Shown in pieces: positions 1 to 8,175 of a stretch of 64,000 nt of DNA. A program made the translations under genes and the position numbers. The DNA comes from CAZXGD01 sp046350455 (GTDB lineage Bacteria; Planctomycetota; Phycisphaerae; Phycisphaerales; SM1A02): the NCBI GenBank assembly GCA_046350455.1, contig JAXMAM010000013.1, positions 1-64,000 of the forward strand, read 5' to 3'. The notes beneath the pieces were generated by a model, which saw nothing but the letters and a program-made list of their open reading frames with translations, was not told where the DNA came from and did no database searches. Numbering within the stretch: position 1 is the first letter of the stretch; each line of letters begins with the position of its first letter.

Positions 1-359
1 TGGGCGGGCACCGGCTCTGGAAGCGTGAAGCTCAGTATGGTCGGGAGCGCGGCGGCAAGGAACTGCACGCGCTCGACCTTTGGCTCCGATGGTGGCGTCT
101 TGGGCTGCTCGGGCTGCGGCATACCGCACTTGCAGGCCGTAACCGCATCGCGGTTGGTGCATTCTGAGCCCGACTTCTCGACGGCCCGACCCGAGCAGCA
201 CGGGCAGGCATCGTCATCCGTCATCGCGTTCCGGGCGACAGTGGAGCCCGCGCCGGACGTCATCTCTGCGCAGCGTTCGACGGCAATACCCGGCAGGGTC
301 TGCACGACGAGCATGAGCGCGAGGATGAGACGGGTGACGAGGACCATCTGCGGTATCAT
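1..359 (-). CDS. Cys-rich exported hypothetical protein, 3' end outside window
   Basis: Open frame from ATG at 359 to the window edge with no stop, so the C terminus is missing (119 codons seen). Residues 5-26 form a hydrophobic signal or anchor segment (VLVTRLILALMLVVQTLPG). A Cys-rich stretch follows (DACPCCSGR, then ACKCGMPQP), compatible with metal binding, and then a Pro/Glu-rich linker. A second ATG at 347 is an alternative start; a G-run lies just upstream of 359 but is too close for an ideal ribosome site. Codon choice differs from the rest of the window: Val is mostly GTC and Leu often CTC, where neighbours use GTG and CTG. I recognise no family. See the finding on a possible join near 790. 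Confidence 0.55.
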   Translation of the reverse strand, partial: MIPQMVLVTRLILALMLVVQTLPGIAVERCAEMTSGAGSTVARNAMTDDDACPCCSGRAVEKSGSECTNRDAVTACKCGMPQPEQPKTPPSEPKVERVQFLAAALPTILSFTLPEPVPA

Positions 360-789
360 ACCCCCCTGGGGTGTGCGAAGTTCACGTCTGCTATCGACAA
401 TTCCGCCCCGGGGCATTCACGGAACTCGATGTTCGCTGTTGGTTTGGGCCGGTCGGCACCCCTGATTTGCCCCAATGCGGGTCCCGCCGTAGCGGTCGTG
501 GTCGCGCGTAAACCAGGTTTTTCTGCCACTGGTGACGAGGTAGGCGGGAGAAGCGGTTCGCGAGGGTTGTGGATACGGAGTTCAACGGCCCTCGTCCAAA
601 GAGACGGGGGCCGTGTCGTTGACAGAGCGGGCGGCGCGGACCGCCCCGTTCGCGGGTCGTGGCGAGGGGTCGGCGCTCTCGACTTCGAGGTGAGAGCGGA
701 GGCGCCCGATCGGAACGGGCCGGTCTGGGCCGAAAGTCGGCCAAACTCTCGCGCTCTCTGGCTCTCCGTTTACAGGCGCGCGGGTTGAG
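360..789. other. Stretch without a recognisable gene
   Basis: No frame here gives a convincing protein; the open frames are Arg/Pro/Ser-rich and look like high-G+C artefacts. No tRNA fold or clear terminator was seen. The stretch ends abruptly where the reading frame of the DUF1214 fragment begins. Confidence 0.4.
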
Positions 790-1083
790 GGGCCGGACTG
801 GTCGCTGACGCTGTATGACAATCAGTCGCGCTCCATGCTGGAGACGCCGCAGGGCTACCCGCGCGCTGGCAGCCAGAGCTTCCCGTCGCCTGCTGCAGAG
901 GCAGACGCGTCTGGCGCCACCACGGTGTACTTCAGCCCCACGCAGCCCGATGGGGTGAAGCGCGGCAACTGGATCCAGACCATGCCTGGCAAGGGCTACT
1001 TTGTGATCCTGCGCCTCTACAGCCCGCTGGAGCCCTTCTTTGACAAGAGCTGGCGGCCAAGCGAGATTGAGCTGGTGAAGTGA
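790..1083 (+). pseudogene. DUF1214 C-terminal fragment (5'-truncated DUF1254/DUF1214 protein)
   Basis: From about 799 the frame reads WSLTLYDNQSRSMLETPQ and continues through VYFSPTQPDGVKRGNWIQT and GYFVILRLYSPLEP to a TGA at 1083. This is the conserved last ~95 residues of DUF1254/DUF1214 proteins, whose full length is about 450-500. The frame stays open upstream of 790 but the residues there do not resemble the family and no start with a ribosome site is visible; the first internal ATG is at 835. The neighbour at 1100-2545 is a complete homologue, placed tail-to-tail 16 bp away. The fragment is either a real truncation or the product of a chimeric join. Confidence 0.7.
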
Positions 1084-1099
1084 ACGGGGAACCCCCCGC

Positions 1100-2545
1100 T
1101 CACTTCACCACTTGCAGCGCGGGTGGCATCCACTTGCCTGTGATGGCCTCGTTCATGGGCCAGTACAGGCGCATGGCCACGTAGATGGGGCCATCTGGAG
1201 CTGGCAGCCAGTTGGACTCCTTGTCCTTGCCAGGCGAGTCCTTCTGGACGTAGATGGTCAGCGAGCCATCTGCATTCGTCTTCATGCTGGGCAGCATGGG
1301 CGAGTTGATCAGGTAGCGGTTGATGGGGTTGTTGATCAACAGCTGCGTCTTGGCGTCGTACATGGTCACAGACCAGAACGCATTCACTGGAGGCAGCTGG
1401 CCCTTGGCAAAGGTGAGCGTGTAGCGGTTGGTGCTGCAATCAGGCTTGTTGCCAGCGCTGTCGGTGGACAGCAGCGGGTACAGCGCTTCCACTTCGTCGT
1501 TGCCGTAGAAGCCGGCCATGGCGGCTGCTGCGCGGAGGGTCCAGTCGCCCTTGTAGAAGGAGCGGTCGCCCTGTGCGCCGCCCACGCGCCAGCCGTTCTC
1601 ATCCTTGCCCAGCGTGGCCACGCGCTGCTTGATCTTCTCCATGCCGCTCTTCACGCCAGCCACCAGCGCTGCCTTCTGCTCAGGGGTCATGGAAGCCAGA
1701 GGGAATGGCTCGCCAGCCTGGATGCCGATGGTGGCAAACTTCTCGCGCAGGGGCTTCTCCACTGCGGCGGTGCCTGTGGTTGGGCAGAACTGCAGCACGA
1801 AGCTCAGGTAGGCAAAGGGGTCAGCTTCTGCAGAGGCCTTGCTGATGGGCGGCCAGTTGATGGCTGGCGCCGCCGCTGGGGCTGGCTTGCCCAGGAACGC
1901 AGAGAGCGTCTGCACCTTGTAGCCGGCCTGCACCTTCTTCACGTTGTCAATGTCCTGTGGCCCAAAGAGCTGCGTGCGGTACAGCACCAGCGAGAAGTCG
2001 GTCTCGCATCGGAACACCTTGTTGATGCCCTTGGGCGTCTCGCCCTTCCAGCTGGGGCCAGCAATCATGTAGGTGCCCGCGTTGTTGCCTGTGGCGCGGC
2101 TGCCGATGTAGCCGTAGTTGCAGCTGTACATGTCGGCCAGCATCACAGCGTAGTACCGGCCCTTCTCCACCCCTGGCACGCTCAGCACCAGTGGTTCGGC
2201 CCGCAGGTCGGCCCACACAAAGGAGTACGGCGTGTCGCTGTTGGGGGTGACCACCGCGGTGTCAGCGGGCGTGTACACGCGCGCGGTGTTGAAGATCTGG
2301 TTGAAAGGAGCCTTGTACTGGCCGGACGTGGTGTCCACCGCGTACTCGTACATGATGCCGTAGCCCATCACCATGGGGAAGCCGTAGATGAAGGCCTCCT
2401 CTGCGATCTGCGTGGTCTCTGCAGGCGCGAGCGCGGGCGCTGCAGCAGGCGCCGCAGCAGGCCTGTCCTGCGCATCGCATGGCGAGGCGCTGAGGCCAAT
2501 GAAAACGAGCGTGGCGATGGCAAGGCCCCGCAACGTATTCCGCAT
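1100..2545 (-). CDS. DUF1254/DUF1214 domain secreted protein
   Basis: 481 residues. The start ATG at 2545 is preceded by AGGAGC at 8 nt; the frame is open far upstream but that part is antisense to the sulfatase gene. Residues 1-24 are a signal peptide (AIATLVFIGLSA, cleavage near CDAQD). Then comes an Ala/Pro linker and the DUF1254 domain with EEAFIYGFPMVMGYG and TPNSDTPYSFVWADL, followed by the DUF1214 domain with NRYTLTF, FWSVTMYD and SNWLPAP...MRLYWP. The length is typical of the family. The biochemical role of the family is not established; members are often exported and paralogous. A second full copy lies at 21217-22746. Transcribed divergently from the sulfatase. Confidence 0.9.
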   Translation of the reverse strand: MRNTLRGLAIATLVFIGLSASPCDAQDRPAAAPAAAPALAPAETTQIAEEAFIYGFPMVMGYGIMYEYAVDTTSGQYKAPFNQIFNTARVYTPADTAVVTPNSDTPYSFVWADLRAEPLVLSVPGVEKGRYYAVMLADMYSCNYGYIGSRATGNNAGTYMIAGPSWKGETPKGINKVFRCETDFSLVLYRTQLFGPQDIDNVKKVQAGYKVQTLSAFLGKPAPAAAPAINWPPISKASAEADPFAYLSFVLQFCPTTGTAAVEKPLREKFATIGIQAGEPFPLASMTPEQKAALVAGVKSGMEKIKQRVATLGKDENGWRVGGAQGDRSFYKGDWTLRAAAAMAGFYGNDEVEALYPLLSTDSAGNKPDCSTNRYTLTFAKGQLPPVNAFWSVTMYDAKTQLLINNPINRYLINSPMLPSMKTNADGSLTIYVQKDSPGKDKESNWLPAPDGPIYVAMRLYWPMNEAITGKWMPPALQVVK

Positions 2546-2653
2546 GTGAAAGTGGCTCCTAGGGTGGTCAACCGATCGTGGGCGCGCAGTGTAGGCGATG
2601 GTGCAAACCCACTGCGCTGCGCTCCGCTCATTCAAGACAGAGGAGGGACTACG

Positions 2654-5176
2654 ATGCACCTGGCCACCTTGAAGGCCATGGACCAGCACGGACTCTCCCG
2701 GAGAATCCCCATGAGCAATGTTCATTTCCTGAAGCCACGCATGCAATTCAACTGGGCCTGCTTGCTGGCGATGGTCGCCGTGCTGATGGGGATGTGCGCC
2801 CCTATTGCGGCCGCACAGTCCGGCCAGCAGAACTACACCACCCCCAAGCCACCTGCTGACTTCAAGGGCGTCATCAAGCTTGACGTGCGGGAGTCCACGC
2901 CAGACTGGGGGCCATACACGCCTCGCAAGGCTCCAGCGGGCGCTCCGAACATCCTGATTGTCATGTACGACGACACCGGGTTGGCATCCTGGTCGCCCTA
3001 TGGCGGGCGCATCAACATGCCCACTCTGGACAAGCTTGCCAAGAGCGGACTGGTGTACTCCCAGTGGCACACCACCGCCCTGTGCTCGCCAACGCGGTCC
3101 TGCTTCCTGACAGGGCGCAATCATCACCTCAACGGCATGTCCTGCATCACAGAGGGCGCGCAGGGGTACCCAGGCTGGAGCGGAAGGATTCCGCCGCAGT
3201 GCGCCACCCTGGCAGAGATCCTGCGCGACAACGGATGGAGCACGTTCTGGCTGGGCAAGAACCACAACGTGGCCGAGCAGGACGTGGCGCCAGGCGCCGG
3301 CCGCCAGGCCTGGCCGCTGCAGATGGGGTTCGACCGCTTCTATGGATTCCTGGGAGGCGAGACAAACCAGTGGTTCCCCGACCTGGCTGAAGACAACCGA
3401 TTCATCGAGCAGCCATACATGCCGGATCAGGGCTACCACCTCTCCAAGGACCTGGCAGACCAGGCCATTTCCATGATCCGCAACCAGAAGGCCAGCCATC
3501 CTTCGCGCCCCTGGTTCATGTGGCTCTGCCCTGGCGCCAACCACGCGCCGCACCACGCCCCGCAGGAGTACATAGACAAGTACAAGGGCAAGTTTGACGA
3601 CGGCTACGAGGCGTATCGCGAGTGGGTGCTGCCCAGGATGATCGCGCGCGGCGTGCTTCCCAAGGACACCAAGCTCACACCGCTCAATCCCCTGCCAGGC
3701 AGCGTGGCCAATCCGGCAGACGCTGTGCGGCCCTGGGACTCGCTCTCAGCAGACGAAAAGCGACTCTTCTCGCGCATGGCAGAGGTCTACGCTGGCTTCT
3801 CGGAGTACACCGACGCGCAGATCGGCCGTGTCATTGACTACCTGGAGGAGACGCACCAGCTGGACAACACGCTGGTGCTGTACTGCGCCGACAACGGGGC
3901 GTCCGGCGAGGGAAGCCCCAGCGGATCTGTGAACGAGAACAAGTTCTTCAACGGCTATCCAGACGAGATGGCGGAAAACCTAAAGCACCTGGACGATCTT
4001 GGTGGCCTGAACACCTACAACCACTTCCCAACGGGATGGGCGGCTGCTTTCTCCACCCCCTTCCCCATGTTCAAGCGGTACGCGCAGTATTCGGGCGGCA
4101 CCTGCGATCCCCTTGTGATCTCGTGGCCCAAGGGAATCAAGGCGCGTGGCGAGGTCCGGGACCAGTACCACCACGCCACCGACATTATGCCAACCATTCT
4201 GGACGTGTGTGGGCTGGAGATGCCAACGGTGTATCGCGGTGTGCCGCAGTACCCGCTTTCTGGCGTTTCCATGCGATACACGTTTGACGCCGCTGCCAAC
4301 GCTCCCACGAAGAAGCACCGCCAGTACTACGCCATGCTGGGAACGCGCGGGATCTGGGAGGATGGCTGGGCTGCGGCTGCGCTCCACGCGCCGCTCACCG
4401 ACAAGGGGCACTTCGACAAGGACGATTGGCAGCTGTACCACGTGGAGACAGACCGCTCTGAATCCACCAATCTGGCAGACAAGTACCCAGAGAAGCTTGA
4501 AGCGCTCAAGAAGGCCTGGCTGGAGGAAGCGGAGCGCAATCTGGTGCTTCCACTGGACGACAGAACCGCCACCGCCCTGCTCACCACAGAGCGCCCCAGC
4601 GACGAGCCGCCGCGCGAGCGCTATCTGTACTACCCGGGCACGTCGCCGGTCCCAGAGGGCGTGGCTGTGAACGTCCGAGCACGGTCATACAAGATCCTGG
4701 CGAACGTGGAGATCAAGGATGCGGACTGCGAGGGCGTCATCTTTGCACACGGGTCGCGCTTTGGTGGCCACTCGCTCTTCATCAAGGACCACAAGCTCCA
4801 CTACGTCTACAACTTCCTGGGCATTGCGCCGGAGCAGGACTTTGCGTCCGAGCCGCTCAAGCCGGGCAAGTACACCTTTGGCGTGGAGTTCACGCGCGAA
4901 AGCACTGGTCCGCACGGCGAATCGCTCGGCAAGGCCAAGCTCTACGTAAACGACAGAGTCGTCGCGGAGGGTGCCATGCGCACGCAATCAGGCAAGTTCA
5001 CCCTGTCCGGCGACGGCCTGTGCGTTGGCTATGACAGCGGTGACGCTGTCAGCTCCATGTACACGTCTCCCGGGAGGTTCCGCGGCGGCATCATTGACTT
5101 CGTGGGCGTCACCGTGGAGAAGGCGCAGTACCTGGATCTGCAGCGGGAGGCTGAGCAGGCCATGTCGCGCGACTGA
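2654..5176 (+). CDS. Arylsulfatase family protein
   Basis: 840 residues. ATG at 2654 has AGGAGGG six nt upstream; an ATG at 2711 is the alternative. Residues ~30-55 form a signal or membrane segment (CLLAMVAVLMGMCAPIAAA). The sulfatase domain begins at ~97 with NILIVMYDDTG (metal-binding Asp pair). The signature CSPTRS has its Cys at residue 144, the position converted to formylglycine in this family; the GR and WLGKNHN segments follow the usual pattern. A C-terminal domain of about 200 residues follows the catalytic core. The protein is expected to hydrolyse sulfate esters in the periplasm; the substrate cannot be told. No sulfatase-maturating enzyme lies in the window. Confidence 0.92.
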   Translation: MHLATLKAMDQHGLSRRIPMSNVHFLKPRMQFNWACLLAMVAVLMGMCAPIAAAQSGQQNYTTPKPPADFKGVIKLDVRESTPDWGPYTPRKAPAGAPNILIVMYDDTGLASWSPYGGRINMPTLDKLAKSGLVYSQWHTTALCSPTRSCFLTGRNHHLNGMSCITEGAQGYPGWSGRIPPQCATLAEILRDNGWSTFWLGKNHNVAEQDVAPGAGRQAWPLQMGFDRFYGFLGGETNQWFPDLAEDNRFIEQPYMPDQGYHLSKDLADQAISMIRNQKASHPSRPWFMWLCPGANHAPHHAPQEYIDKYKGKFDDGYEAYREWVLPRMIARGVLPKDTKLTPLNPLPGSVANPADAVRPWDSLSADEKRLFSRMAEVYAGFSEYTDAQIGRVIDYLEETHQLDNTLVLYCADNGASGEGSPSGSVNENKFFNGYPDEMAENLKHLDDLGGLNTYNHFPTGWAAAFSTPFPMFKRYAQYSGGTCDPLVISWPKGIKARGEVRDQYHHATDIMPTILDVCGLEMPTVYRGVPQYPLSGVSMRYTFDAAANAPTKKHRQYYAMLGTRGIWEDGWAAAALHAPLTDKGHFDKDDWQLYHVETDRSESTNLADKYPEKLEALKKAWLEEAERNLVLPLDDRTATALLTTERPSDEPPRERYLYYPGTSPVPEGVAVNVRARSYKILANVEIKDADCEGVIFAHGSRFGGHSLFIKDHKLHYVYNFLGIAPEQDFASEPLKPGKYTFGVEFTRESTGPHGESLGKAKLYVNDRVVAEGAMRTQSGKFTLSGDGLCVGYDSGDAVSSMYTSPGRFRGGIIDFVGVTVEKAQYLDLQREAEQAMSRD

Positions 5177-5282
5177 TTGCCGCGAAAAGTGAGTGTTTGT
5201 CGGTCACGCACGTGCAGTCCGCGCAGCGCGCCAGCGTCTCCTCGACAGGCAGGCGATTCGTGACCTTAGACAGGGGCGCCAG

Positions 5283-5720
5283 TCACGCTGGACCGTTTTC
5301 CTGCCACCGATCCTTGGGCTCTACACGCTCCATCCAGCGGTCGGCTGGAACAGGACTGTAGCCCAGCCTCTGGTACAGCCCGTGCGCGTCGCGCGTCGCC
5401 AGGCACCAGCGGCGCAGGGTCTGCAGGTCTGGGTGGCGCTCCAGTTCTGCAATCATCCTCCGCGCCAGGCCCTGCCCGCGGCAGCGCTCGGCCACAAACA
5501 CATCGCAGAGCCACGCGAACGTAGCTCGGTCGGTCACCACTCTGGCAACGCCCACCGTTTCGCCGGTGGCGTCGTCCAGCGCCAGTGCTGTGATGCTGTT
5601 GCGCAGGGCTTGCGCCAGCACCTCGCGGCGGATGCCTGTGGACCAGTACGTGCCCGCCAGAATGCGGTGGATGGCGTCCAAGTCTTGGCGCGCGGAGTCA
5701 AGCGTGATGGTGATGGACAT
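5283..5720 (-). CDS. GNAT family N-acetyltransferase
   Basis: 145 residues from ATG at 5720. The acetyl-CoA binding motif is clear (FVAERCRGQGLARRMI, the Q/R-x-x-G-x-G/A type), preceded by a beta strand with the Asp (WLCDVFV) and followed by LYQRLGYSPV near the C terminus. Length is normal for a single-domain GNAT. The substrate is unknown. It lies between the sulfatase and a secreted protein gene, alone on its strand. Confidence 0.88.
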   Translation of the reverse strand: MSITITLDSARQDLDAIHRILAGTYWSTGIRREVLAQALRNSITALALDDATGETVGVARVVTDRATFAWLCDVFVAERCRGQGLARRMIAELERHPDLQTLRRWCLATRDAHGLYQRLGYSPVPADRWMERVEPKDRWQENGPA

Positions 5721-5904
5721 GGTGTGGTTCTTCGCTGAAATGTGCCGCCCGAGCTCGGGAGAGCCCGATTCTAATTTTGCGAAATGCTATGAAGAACAGT
5801 TGGGCTCGGGCGTTGCGATGTAGCCTCGTGCGCACTCGGTTCCCCCGTGCGATCAGTGGATTTGCGTGTCATGGGAACGAGCCACATCGTGGAAGGGGTT
5901 TCAC

Positions 5905-8134
5905 ATGACGTCGTACGCTGGGTTGTCTGCCTTGAGCGCAATGCTGCTCGCTGTCTCCACGCACGCCTTGGCAGCGGGCGATTCCGCATCCTGCGGAGAG
6001 TGCTGTCGCGGCACTCCGGTGGTCACCCATTTTGGTGCACCTTCCACCGTCGGCACAGACTGGGCGTTTCTGGACTCCGAATTCGTGGTGCACGTTTTCG
6101 ACGTCTCCGCCTGCGCCACGCAGTCTCCCGGCGGATGGAATGCGCCGCGCTACGAACATCCCGACTGGACTCGCGGCAAGCTTGGCACGGTCTTCGGCGT
6201 GACGCTTGACGGCGCGGGCAACATCTATGTCGCGCAGTCGAGCGTCTACAAGGACTACTGGACTGGCAGCGGCCTTCCCGCAGACTCGTTGGGCTCCCTT
6301 GGTGGTGGTGTTCCAGGCGCCATCTTCAAGCTGGACAGCAACACCGGCGCGGCAAGCGTCTTCTGCCACCTCCCCAATTCGGACACCTGCGCACCGGGTC
6401 CGACATGCGCACCAGGCCTGGGCAATCTCACCTACTCGTGCCAGCACGACTGCATCTACGTCAGCAACTTCGAGGACGGTCGCATTTACCGCGTCAGCAT
6501 GACTGGTGCGCTGCTTGAGGCCTACGACTTTGGTGATCAGGCCATCGAAGCACCGACTCCTGACTCCGCCGACACCCCCGGTGCGGCTGCCTACGGCCGG
6601 CTCACATGGGCAGTTGCTGTAAATGGCGATCGCCTCTACTTCAGCGTGGTCAACGGGACTATGACCTGCGTACACCGCGGCAGGTGCAGACGAGATCTGG
6701 AGCATTCCTCTGACACCGGGTACGGGAGCCTTTGCAGGAGCTGTCCCGACCTTGGAAGTCACCATGCCCGACTGCAACGGTCCTGATTGCCTGGGTTTCT
6801 CCAATCCCAGCGACATGTCGAACCCAGTCGCGGACATCACCTTTGATGGTGACTGCTGCATGTACGTCGCAGAACGGACTGTTTCTGATCCCACCACCAG
6901 CTTGGCCCATGCATCGCGACTCATGAAGTTCTGCCGCGAGCCAGGTGCTTCGTGGATCTGGTCCGGTCAGGTGTTCCACACTGGACAGACCACCGCAACG
7001 GGATGCACCCCTGCTCCCAACTCATGCGCTGGTGGAGTGGGGATTGACCCCACATGCAACCTCGTCTGGTCCACTTCCGACTACATGACGGCGCCCAATG
7101 GCTGCCCAGGCGTTGGATCGCCCTACTACTACGGCATGGCTGGTCTTCCCACGACGGGTGGGAACGCCGTGGACGCGTTGAAGATTGACATGAACGGCGA
7201 CATCCTGCACTTCGACAAGACAGAAGTCGGAAGCCTGGAAGTGGCGTGCCAGACCACCAGACCCTGCCTTGAAGTCACCAATCAAAAGATCCTGTGCGAT
7301 CCTGAGGCCGCTGGCACAGGCGCCATCGGCTGCTACACCTGGACATTCAGCCTCACCAACAACAGCCAGTTCAGCGCCAAGTACATCTGGATTCCGCTGC
7401 ACCCAACGCCCACCTCTCCGATCACGCTCAATCCAAACGTGATCAATCTGCTGGCGCAGGATGGGTCGCTCCTGGATCCCGGAGAAACAACCCGCATCTC
7501 CGTGCAAATCTGTGGAGGACACCCAGGCGACAGCTTCTGCATTCAGCTTGGAATGGAGACTGCGGATTTCCAGGACTGCTGCTTTGAGGATGTCACAGAG
7601 ACGTGCCTCACACTGCCCGACTGCGACTGCGGTCAGCTGCGTGACCAGAACATCTCAAGCGTCTATTGCACAAGCACAGACGGCGCCACCACGGTGGCCT
7701 TCACCTACTGCTTCACGCTGGACAACCTCTCCAGTCAGGCCATGGATCAGGTGATCTTCCTCCCCTTTGACACGCGCCAGGGCTACTTTGTGAAGGACTT
7801 CTGGTTCCTTCCACCGCTCTTGCCAGGAGAGTCTGTTCAGCTCTGCGTGCAGGTGGTGAATGCCGTGCCTGGATCGCAATTCTGCTTCCACACGGTGCTC
7901 ATGCACCCGGGCGCAGACTGCTGCTGCGAGTTCAGCAAGTGCATCACTGTGCCGCAGTGTCCAAACAACGCAAGTCCGTGCGACTTCACCGGTGACGGCG
8001 TGGTGGACGGTCAGGATCTGGGCATCCTCCTGGGAGCGTGGGGCCCCTGCCGGGGCTGCCCGCAAGACGTGAATCAAGACGGCGTGGTTGACGGCGAGGA
8101 CCTTGGCCTGCTGTTGGGCTGGTGGACGAGCTAG
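5905..8134 (+). CDS. Secreted dockerin-tailed protein, interrupted by one frameshift
   Basis: Two adjacent frames form one gene. The first (5905-~6665) starts at ATG 5905 with GGAAGGGG upstream, has a signal peptide (LSALSAMLLAVSTHALA) and then a beta-propeller-like stretch (LGTVFGVTLDGAGNIYVAQS). The second (~6666-8134) continues with TAAGADEIWSIPLTPG, then two Ig-like DUF11-type segments, and ends in two dockerin-like repeats (DFTGDGVVDGQDLGILLG and DVNQDGVVDGEDLGLLLG). Dropping one C of the CC at 6665-6666 would join them smoothly. As read, the frames are ~5905-6786 and 6752-8134. Function unknown; cell-surface or secreted. Confidence 0.8.
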
Positions 8135-8175
8135 GCATCATGCGGTGGTGCTCCATGAATGACGCGGATGCATCC

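Noticed and set aside
391..744. Possible protein or tRNA gene in 391-744
   Set aside because: Arg/Pro-rich translations on both strands, no family residues and no cloverleaf fold or CCA end.
1112..2653. Very long plus-strand frame continuing the sulfatase gene upstream to 1112
   Set aside because: This part is antisense to the DUF1254 gene and the predicted residues are low-complexity. The sulfatase start at 2654 has a strong ribosome site.
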